The position numbers and the translations under genes were made by a program. Source: Streptomyces tailanensis (GTDB lineage Bacteria; Actinomycetota; Actinomycetes; Streptomycetales; Streptomycetaceae). From it: a stretch of DNA of 48,446 nucleotides. The notes under the pieces were generated by a model, which was not told the origin of the DNA, searched no databases, and saw only the letters and a program-made list of their open reading frames with translations. The DNA lies in NCBI RefSeq assembly GCF_008386495.1, contig NZ_VTHJ01000068.1:1-48446 (forward strand). The letters run 5' to 3'. Numbering within the stretch: position 1 is the stretch's first letter; each line of letters begins with the position of its first letter. This document shows, in pieces, positions 42,636-48,446 of the stretch.

Positions 42636-43081
42636 TGGACACCGTCGGCTGGTGATCCCTGGTGAGGTTCGCGCACGTGGCCGGCGCCGCCCTGTGGATC
42701 GGCGGCCAACTCGCCCTCTCCCTGGTGATCCTGCCGCTGGCCCGCCACCTGCTCGCCCCGGAGGCCAAGGACAGCTTCACCGCGGCGGTCGGCCGCCGGT
42801 TCGGGATGCTGACCGGAGCGGTTTTCCTGCCCGTGTAGCTGGCCACCGGCTGGGCCATGGCCTGGCACAAGGGCGTCACCTGGTCCTCCCTCGCTGAACC
42901 CGGCTACGGCCGCACCCTGGCGACCAAACTCGCCCTGTTCATCCTCGTGATGCTCGCCGCGGCCGGACACGGCATCGCCCACGCCAGGGGCCGCGCCGAC
43001 CTGGCCCGCGCCCTGGCGGTCGTCTCCCTCGTCGGCTCACTCGGCGTCGTCCTGCTGGCCACGGCCCTGCCCGCCACCTGA
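42635..43081 (+). pseudogene. CopD-like membrane protein with two nonsense codons
   Basis: One frame runs MDTVGW, TGA, SLVRFAHVAGAALWIGGQLA, then VFLPV, TAG, LATGWAMAWHKGVTWSSLA and on to ATALPAT at 43081. The stops at 42653-42655 and 42836-42838 replace a probable Trp (TGG) and Gln (CAG). With them suppressed the product is a 148-residue four-helix membrane protein resembling the CopD/DUF2269 type, with conserved WIGG and GRTLATKLALF. Both changes are transitions. The gene followed nirK in an operon. Confidence 0.75.
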
Positions 43082-43143
43082 CAAGCGGCCACGCCGAAGA
43101 AAGCACGCCGAAGAAAGCGCGGAAGAAAGGAAGAGAAGCCCTC

Positions 43144-43965
43144 ATGCGCACTCAAACCCCGCTGGACGCGGCCACCGTGGAGTCGCTCCTGGCGGCCGCC
43201 GTGGCGGCCCCGTCGATCCACAACACCCAACCCTGGCGCTTCCGCCTGGCCCCCGACAGCCGACTGCTGGAGGTCCATTCGGTGCCGGAGCGCACCCTGC
43301 CCCTGACCGACCCGACACACCGCGCCCAGTATCTGTCCGCGGGCGCGGCGGTCTTCAACCTCCGCCTCGCCGCCGTCCACTTGGGTTGGCGGCCGGAGGT
43401 ACGACTGCTGCCGGACCCTCACGCCCCCGGCCTGCTGGCCGCCGTACGACTGACCGGTCCGCTCGGCGCGGACGACCAGCCGCCGGACCCCGGCCTCTAT
43501 GAGGCCATCCCACGACGGCACACGAGCCGGATGCCGTTCACCGGCCGCCCGGTGCCCGAGCCGATCGTGGCGGAGATGGTGACCGCCGCGTAGGCCGCCG
43601 GCGCACGCCTTCACGTACCGGATTTCGCCGGCACCCGGCGGCTGCTGCGTCTGACCGCCGCTGCCGAAGCACGCAACGGCGCCAACCCGGCACGTACAGC
43701 CGAAACCCTCACCTGGGTCACCGTCCCAGGATCGGACGCCCCGTATGGCATTCCCGTCACCGCCCTCGGCCCGCCGGACGCGGGCAGGCGCGTACCGATG
43801 AGGGATTTCGCCGTCGTACTGCCCGCCATCGTCCGTCGGCCCGCCCTGTGGTTTGAACGCCACGTCCAGCTGGCCCTGCTGTGGACGCCTCACGACCGAC
43901 GGGAGGACTGGCTGCGGGCCGGCCAGGCCCTGCAGTACGTGCTCCTCACGGCGACCGCCCACGGG
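43144..43965 (+). pseudogene. Acg-type nitroreductase with TAG stop and lost C-terminus
   Basis: The first 149 codons (LAAAVAAPSIHNTQPWRFRL, then ERTLPLTDPTHRAQYLSAGA, PRRHTSRMPFTGRPVPE) are normal. At 43591-43593 TAG interrupts; the same frame then continues AAGARLHVPDFAGTRRLLRL to LRAGQALQYVLLTATAHG. After about 43965 homology ends abruptly at unrelated sequence, so the FMN-binding C-terminus is also gone. This is a second copy of the family in the island. ATG 43144 follows GGAAGAG. Confidence 0.8.
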
Positions 43966-43970
43966 CCTCG

Positions 43971-44021
43971 CGCCCCGACTACCTCGTGGTCGCCGTCTGC
44001 GACAACGCCCACGAACAACTC
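43971..44021 (+). pseudogene. Arsenate-reductase-like C-terminal scrap
   Basis: Seventeen codons (RPDYLVVAVCDNAHEQL) resemble the CDNAHE motif late in ArsC-type low-molecular-weight phosphatases. They lie on the plus strand, opposite to the ArsR remnant adjoining them. Short, so tentative. Confidence 0.35.
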
Positions 44022-44183
44022 TCCTTCCGAGCGGGATCGCTCGACCAGGCCGACCTGGTCGAGCACCTTGAGGTGGTGGGCGAGGAGGTTGCTGGGCAGG
44101 CCCAGTTCCCGGCCGAGCTCGCCGGGCGAGGCGTCGCCCAGCACCAGCCGGTCGATGATCGCCAAGCGCGCGGCCGGAAGGTG
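44022..44183 (-). pseudogene. ArsR-type HTH remnant
   Basis: Minus-strand codons read LPAARLAIIDRLVLGDASPG, then ELGRELGLPSNLLAHHLKVL and DQVGLVERSRSEG, an ArsR winged helix without the usual N- and C-terminal parts. It starts right after the trxB stop. The downstream half has been replaced at about 44021 by plus-strand sequence, which suggests an inversion or deletion. Confidence 0.6.
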
Positions 44184-44184
44184 G

Positions 44185-45165
44185 TCAGACGGCAGCCGTG
44201 ACCGGCTCGCCCGCGGCTTCGGCGTCGCTCAGGGCGGCGAGGTAGCGCTCCGCGTCGAGGGCGGCCGCGCAGCCGGAGCCCGCCGCGGTGATGGCCTGCC
44301 GGTAGGTGTGGTCGACGACGTCACCGGCGCCGAAGACGCCCGGGATGTTCGTACGGGTGGAGGGGGAGGTGACCTTGAGGTAGCCCTCGTCGTCCAGGTC
44401 CAGCTGGCCGGTGACCAGGTCGGTGCGCGGGTCGTGGCCGATGGCGACGAACAGCCCGGTGGCCTGGAGGCGGGAGGTCTCGTCGGTGACGGTGTCGCGC
44501 AGGGTGAGCCCGGCGAGCTTGCCGCCGTCCTCGTGGATCTCGGCGACCTCGCTGTTCCAGGCGAAGGAGATCTTCGGGTCGGCGAAGGCGCGGTCCTGCA
44601 TGGTCTTGGAGGCCCGCAGGGTGTCGCGGCGGTGGACGACGGTCACGGACCTGGCGAAGCGGGAGAGGAAGGTGGCCTCCTCCATCGCCGTGTCGCCGCC
44701 GCCGACCACCACGATGTCGTGCTCGCGGAAGAAGAAGCCGTCGCAGGTCGCGCAGTACGACACGCCACGCCCGGACAGCGCGTCCTCGCCGGGCAGGTCC
44801 AGCTTGCGGTGCTGCGAGCCGGTCGCCATGATGACGGCCTTCGCCCGGTGGACCGTACCCGCGCTGTCAGTGACGGTCTTCACCACGCCGGTGAGGTCGA
44901 CCTCGACGATGTCGTCGGGAACGAGCTCGGCGCCGAAGTGCTCGGCCTGGGCGCGCATGTTGTCCATCAGGTCCGGGCCCATGATGCCGTCGCGGAAACC
45001 GGGGAAGTTCTCCACCTCGGTCGTCTGCACCAGCGCGCCGCCGGCCGTGACCGCGCCCTCGAAGACCAGCGGCTTCAGCGAGGCGCGGGCCGTGTAGAGG
45101 GCGGCGGTGTATCCGGCGGGGCCGGAGCCGATGACGATGACGTTGCGGATCTCGCCGTCGCTCAT
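44185..45165 (-). CDS. trxB: Thioredoxin reductase
   Basis: This 326-residue FAD enzyme transfers electrons from NADPH to thioredoxin. VIVIGSGPAGYTAALYTARA binds FAD, the redox pair is CATC in GVSYCATCDGFFF, VVVGGGDTAMEEA binds NADPH, and GVFGAGDVVDHTYRQAITAAGSGC is the C-terminal FAD motif. Its ATG overlaps the arsC stop (ATGA), so it serves the thioredoxin-dependent arsenate reductase. It is complete. Confidence 0.95.
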   Translation of the reverse strand: MSDGEIRNVIVIGSGPAGYTAALYTARASLKPLVFEGAVTAGGALVQTTEVENFPGFRDGIMGPDLMDNMRAQAEHFGAELVPDDIVEVDLTGVVKTVTDSAGTVHRAKAVIMATGSQHRKLDLPGEDALSGRGVSYCATCDGFFFREHDIVVVGGGDTAMEEATFLSRFARSVTVVHRRDTLRASKTMQDRAFADPKISFAWNSEVAEIHEDGGKLAGLTLRDTVTDETSRLQATGLFVAIGHDPRTDLVTGQLDLDDEGYLKVTSPSTRTNIPGVFGAGDVVDHTYRQAITAAGSGCAAALDAERYLAALSDAEAAGEPVTAAV

Positions 45166-45584
45166 GCCGTGGCCTCGGGCTTCTCCGGCGCGATCTCCTT
45201 GATCAGGCCCTCGACCAGCGTCTTGATCTCGTCGCGGATCGGGCGAACCGCCTCGACGCCCTGACCGGCCGGGTCGTCCAGCGTCCAGTCGAGGTACCGC
45301 TTGCCGGGGAAGACCGGGCAGGTGTCGCCGCAGCCCATGGTGATGCAGACGTCGGACTCCTTGACCGCGTCGATGGTGAGCATCTTCGGGACCTCGGCGG
45401 AGATGTCGATGCCGACCTCGGCCATGGCCTCGACGGCGGCCGGGTTCACGTTGGCGCCCGGGTTGGAGCCGGCGGAACGGACCTCGACGCGGTCCCCGGC
45501 CAGGTGGGTCAGCCACGCGGCGGCCATCTGGGAACGGCCCGCGTTGTGGACACAGACGAAGAGCACGGAGGGCTTGTCGGACAT
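45162..45584 (-). CDS. arsC: Thioredoxin-coupled arsenate reductase
   Basis: This 140-residue low-molecular-weight-phosphatase-fold enzyme reduces arsenate to arsenite. VLFVCVHNAGRSQMAA is the P-loop with the nucleophilic Cys (CxxNxxRS), and GCGDTCPVFPG supplies the two resolving cysteines typical of thioredoxin-coupled ArsC. DWTLDDPAGQ is the conserved acid loop. ATG 45584 follows GAGAG; seven further in-frame codons upstream are unlikely. It is divergent from arsR. Confidence 0.95.
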   Translation of the reverse strand: MSDKPSVLFVCVHNAGRSQMAAAWLTHLAGDRVEVRSAGSNPGANVNPAAVEAMAEVGIDISAEVPKMLTIDAVKESDVCITMGCGDTCPVFPGKRYLDWTLDDPAGQGVEAVRPIRDEIKTLVEGLIKEIAPEKPEATA

Positions 45585-45604
45585 CAGAGGTCTCTCTTGT
45601 CTCA

Positions 45605-45675
45605 CGACGACATCAGGCGCGAATGATGTCAGCGCCCGGTGGTGTCAGCTACCACTGATGTGAGAGTATCAGTCC
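45605..45675. promoter_or_regulatory. Divergent ars promoter with ArsR-type dyads
   Basis: GACATCA (45609-45615) and TGATGTC (45624-45630) form an inverted repeat with 8 nt between; further TGTCAG, CTGATGTGA and GACGTCA elements follow up to the arsR start. These are plausible ArsR sites controlling both arsC-trxB and arsR. Confidence 0.55.
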
Positions 45676-45984
45676 ATGATGACGTCAGTCGACACTGACC
45701 TGATCCGGGTTCTGGCCGACCCGCTCAGGCTCCAGATCGTGACCCTGCTCGCCAAAGAGATGCTGTGCACCAGCCACCTCGTGGAGGAGACCGGTGCGAG
45801 GCAGACCAACCTCTCCAACCATCTGAGAGTGCTGCGCGAGGCCGGGGTCGTGGAGACGGAGCCCTGCGGCCGGTTCACCTACTACCGGCTCAAGCCCGAC
45901 GTCATCGCCTCCCTCGCGGGCCGGTTCGCCGACCTGGCCGAGTCCGCTCGTACCGCCTCCGACAACAAGCGGTCCTGTCCCTGA
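45676..45984 (+). CDS. arsR: ArsR-family metalloregulator
   Basis: This 102-residue repressor has the winged-helix ADPLRLQIVTLLAKEMLCTSHL, then ARQTNLSNHLRVLREAGVVETEPCGRFTYYRL. Cys residues at LCTSHL, PCGRF and the C-terminal RSCP could form the arsenite site, placed like those of actinobacterial ArsR sensors rather than the ELCVCDL of E. coli. The start is ATG 45676 or 45679. It precedes the aquaporin gene by 39 nt and is divergent from arsC. Confidence 0.92.
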   Translation: MMTSVDTDLIRVLADPLRLQIVTLLAKEMLCTSHLVEETGARQTNLSNHLRVLREAGVVETEPCGRFTYYRLKPDVIASLAGRFADLAESARTASDNKRSCP

Positions 45985-46023
45985 TCCCTCGCCCTTCCTG
46001 GCGACTGCACCAAGGAGTTTTTG

Positions 46024-46809
46024 TTGACCGCCACGCACGAGTCCGGCACGCGCGAGTCTGCCGCGGAGTCCGCGATGCCCGCCGCCGCGCCGCAGCCCGC
46101 TCCGGGCGCCACCCCGCCCCGTAGGCCGCTGGCGGCCCGCGCGGCCGCCGAGCTGGTCGGCACCGCGGCCCTCGTCGCGGTGGTGATCGGCTCCGGCATC
46201 CAGGCCACCGAGCTGACGAAGGACGTCGGCGTGCAACTGCTGGCCAACTCCCTGGCCACCGTCTTCGGCCTCGGTGTACTGATCCTCCTGCTCGGTCCGG
46301 TCTCCGGCGCGCACTTCAACCCCGTGGTCACGCTGGCCGAATGGTGGACGGCCAGGCGTGGCGGCGCGGGGGTGACGATCCGCGAGGCGGCGGTCTATGT
46401 CCCCGCACAGATCGTGGGAGCGATCGCGGGCGCGATCCTGGCGGACGCGATGTTCGCCGAGCCGCTGGTGGAGTGGTCCACGCACGACCGGTCCGCCGGG
46501 CACCTGCTGCTCGGCGAGGTCGTCGCCACGGCCGGGCTGATCCTGCTGATCTTCGGCCTGGCCCGCACCGGCCAGCTGCGGTTCGCCCCGGTGGCCGTCG
46601 CCTCGTACATCGGCGCCGCGTACTGGTTCACCTCGTCGACGTCCTTCGCGAACCCCGCGGTGACCATCGGCCGTACCTTCAGCGACACCTTCGCGGGCAT
46701 CGCGCCCGGCTCGGTCGCGGGCTTCATCGCCATGCAACTGATCGGTGCCGTGCTCGGGCTGGCGCTGGTGGCCCTCATATTCCTGCCTGGGCGGGAAACC
46801 GCGGAGTGA
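46024..46809 (+). CDS. Aquaporin/MIP-family channel (arsenite-type)
   Basis: This 261-residue MIP channel has six membrane helices and the two pore loops HFNPVV and FANPAV. Its Ala/Pro-rich first 35 residues are disordered. In ars operons such channels (AqpS) carry arsenite out after arsenate reduction. TTG at 46024 was preferred to TTG 46021 because AAGGAG then has 6 nt spacing. No Acr3 or ArsB pump is in the window, so this is the only visible arsenite exit. Arsenite transport is inferred from context. Confidence 0.88.
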   Translation: MTATHESGTRESAAESAMPAAAPQPAPGATPPRRPLAARAAAELVGTAALVAVVIGSGIQATELTKDVGVQLLANSLATVFGLGVLILLLGPVSGAHFNPVVTLAEWWTARRGGAGVTIREAAVYVPAQIVGAIAGAILADAMFAEPLVEWSTHDRSAGHLLLGEVVATAGLILLIFGLARTGQLRFAPVAVASYIGAAYWFTSSTSFANPAVTIGRTFSDTFAGIAPGSVAGFIAMQLIGAVLGLALVALIFLPGRETAE

Positions 46810-46859
46810 CGTCTGGGGGCGCCCCTCGGAAAGGGGCGTCCCCTGGTTGCAGTCGCACT

Positions 46860-46976
46860 CGTCGTTGATTCGGTGAATGTCTATGTTGACGCTCATCGAT
46901 ATAGGTGCCATCCTGGGTACGCAAGACATCGACATGCGTCGAATCAAGCGAATCGGTCGACTCAAAGGGGAACATC
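46860..46976 (+). promoter_or_regulatory. Promoter region of the flavoprotein gene
   Basis: GTTGACGCTCATCGATATAGG and, further on, CGACATGCGTCG (CGAC-N4-GTCG) look like ArsR-type half sites. The first overlaps a possible -35 TTGACG. No definite promoter can be drawn. Confidence 0.35.
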
Positions 46977-48356
46977 GTGGCCGTGCCCACCAACAGCGTG
47001 CCCACCACCGACCAGCTGCCCGTCCTGGTCATCGGAGCCGGTCCCGTCGGCCTGGCCGCCGCCGCGCACCTCGTCGAGCGCGGCCTCGAACCGCTGGTCC
47101 TGGAGGCCGGCCCCTCCGCCGCCACGGCCGTACGAGACTGGGCGCACGTGCGTCTGTTCTCGCCGTGGGCCGAGGTCACCGACCCCGCCGCCGAGAAGCT
47201 CCTCGCCCCCACCGGCTGGGTCCGCCCCGACGGCGCCGCCTACCCGACCGGCGGCGACTGGGCGGAGCGGTACCTCCAGCCGCTCGCCGACGTCCTCGGC
47301 GACAACGTCCGCTACGGCGTCACCGTGACCGGCGTGGCCCGCGCGGGACGGGACCGCATCGTCGACGCCGACCGCGCCGAACAGCCCTTCACCGTGCACG
47401 TCCGGACAGCCGACGGCCACGAGGAGCGCCTCACCGCCCGCGCCGTCATCGACGCCTCCGGCACCTGGACCATCCCCGGCCCCATGGGCGCCGACGGCCT
47501 GCCCGCCCTCGGCGAGAGGACGGCCACCGACCGCATCTCCTATCGCGTCCCCGACCTCAATGACCCCGCCGTCCGTGCTCGGTACGCGGGCAAGCGCACC
47601 GCGGTCATCGGCTCGGGCGCCTCCGCCTTCACCGCTCTGGCCTACCTCGCCGACCTGGCCGAGGACGAGCCGGGCACGCACGCGGTGTGGATCCTGCGCC
47701 GGGGCATCGGCGCGAACACCTTCGGCGGCGGCGAGGCCGACCAGCTCCCGGCTCGCGGAGCCCTGGGCCTGCGCGCCAAGGCCGCCGTCGAGGCCGGCCA
47801 CGCCAGTGCGCTCACCGGGTTCCGTACCCAGACCGTGGACCGCGCCGGCGACCGGATCGTCCTCCTCGCCGAGGACGGCCGCCGCCTCGACCCGGTCGAC
47901 GAGATCATCGTCCTCACCGGCTTCCGCCCCGACCTGTCCTTCCTCTCCGAGGTCCGCCTCGGCCTCGACGAACGCCTCCAGGCCCCCACCGCCCTGGCCC
48001 CGCTCATCGACCCGAACGTCCACTCCTGCGGCACCGTCTACCCGCACGGCGTGGGCGAGCTCTCCCACCCCGAGCAGGACCTCTACCTCGTCGGCATGAA
48101 GTCCTACGGCCGCGCCCCCACGTTCCTCGCGATGACCGGCTACGAGCAGGTCCGCTCCATCACCGCCGCCCTCGCCGGCGACCACGAGGCCGCCGAACGC
48201 GTCGAGCTGACCCTGCCCGAGACCGGCGTATGCGGCGGAGCGGGCCTGTACGACGACCCCGACGCCGCCCAGAGCAGCGAGGGCGGAGGCTGCTGCGCGG
48301 CTCCCGCGACCCTGCAGATCGGCATCGGCGCGCCAAGCACGTCCGGCGGCTGCTGA
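46977..48356 (+). CDS. Flavin-dependent monooxygenase-like protein with Cys-rich tail
   Basis: This 459-residue FAD/NAD(P)-binding protein shares the fold of flavin-containing monooxygenases, and similar proteins in ars loci are called ArsO. PVLVIGAGPVGLAAAAHLVERG binds FAD and TAVIGSGASAFTALAYLADL NADPH. IIVLTGFRPDLSFLSEVRLG and GMKSYGRAPTFLAMTGYEQV are typical C-terminal motifs. The last 45 residues (VCGGAGLYDD, GGGCCAAP, ending SGGC) are Gly/Ser/Cys-rich with four Cys, not part of the fold. GTG at 46977 has AAAGGGG 6 nt upstream. Oxidation of an arsenic species is suggested by context only. Confidence 0.85.
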   Translation: MAVPTNSVPTTDQLPVLVIGAGPVGLAAAAHLVERGLEPLVLEAGPSAATAVRDWAHVRLFSPWAEVTDPAAEKLLAPTGWVRPDGAAYPTGGDWAERYLQPLADVLGDNVRYGVTVTGVARAGRDRIVDADRAEQPFTVHVRTADGHEERLTARAVIDASGTWTIPGPMGADGLPALGERTATDRISYRVPDLNDPAVRARYAGKRTAVIGSGASAFTALAYLADLAEDEPGTHAVWILRRGIGANTFGGGEADQLPARGALGLRAKAAVEAGHASALTGFRTQTVDRAGDRIVLLAEDGRRLDPVDEIIVLTGFRPDLSFLSEVRLGLDERLQAPTALAPLIDPNVHSCGTVYPHGVGELSHPEQDLYLVGMKSYGRAPTFLAMTGYEQVRSITAALAGDHEAAERVELTLPETGVCGGAGLYDDPDAAQSSEGGGCCAAPATLQIGIGAPSTSGGC

Positions 48357-48446
48357 CCTGTCGATCACCGTTCCTAGGGACTGAGCGGGAGTGAGTCCTG
48401 TTGCCAGGGCTCATGCTCAGCCGAATGCCCCGTACGGTGTTGGGTG

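Overview
The window is very GC-rich actinobacterial chromosome. Codon bias, paired DUF5753/DUF397 genes, SpoIIE-type phosphatases, Uma2 proteins, an actinobacterial ebo-like operon and probably leaderless promoters all point to Streptomyces or a close relative. There are about 45 recognisable genes. I see no rRNA, tRNA or CRISPR array.

Region 1 (1-8.9 kb) is ordinary metabolism: an NCS1 nucleobase/hydantoin permease, a secreted DUF3558-like protein, a Uma2 nuclease-fold protein, a methyltransferase, a gamma-glutamyltransferase, an inositol-monophosphatase-type enzyme, two small genes (one frameshifted) and a phytoene-desaturase-like flavoprotein. Region 2 (8.97-16.5 kb) is a tight operon of ebo type: UbiA-like prenyltransferase, TIM-barrel isomerase, EboA, TatD-like EboB, EboE, EboF-like phosphatase and a translationally coupled cytochrome P450. 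No EboD-type cyclase is present in the window. Two short tandem-repeat tracts sit at gene junctions. A macro-domain gene with an in-frame repeat insertion follows.

Region 3 (17.7-24.7 kb) is a fructose PTS operon: 1-phosphofructokinase, separate IIA, IIBC, a 975-residue SpoIIE phosphatase with GAF and ATPase-like domains, and a DeoR regulator. Region 4 (24.7-29 kb) mixes gene remnants with an intact DUF397 gene and a GntR regulator/FAD oxidase pair that has a readable leaderless promoter and a palindrome.

Region 5 (29-31.5 kb) is the most unusual locus. A subtilisin-fold protein has lost the Asp, His, Ser and oxyanion Asn of the active site. It is paired with a glutamine-rich, prion-like protein, and a very strong nested hairpin separates the two genes.

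Region 6 (32-44 kb) resembles the DevR/OsdR dormancy-hypoxia island of Streptomyces: a short hibernation factor, flavohaemoglobin, CBS-BON protein, cyclic-nucleotide-binding protein, Rv1733c-like membrane protein, nitroreductases, universal stress protein, phosphoketolase, pyruvate formate-lyase, copper nitrite reductase and a DevR-like response regulator. Six copies of a palindrome close to GGGCCGNNCGGCCC lie before its genes. Most of the metabolic genes are broken by stop codons, frameshifts or deletions that fuse neighbouring genes, so the island is decaying while its regulator and part of its stress core remain intact. A truncated TnpB sits inside it.

Region 7 (44.2-48.4 kb) is an arsenic locus: thioredoxin reductase and arsenate reductase diverge from ArsR, followed by an aquaporin-type channel and a flavoprotein with a cysteine-rich tail.
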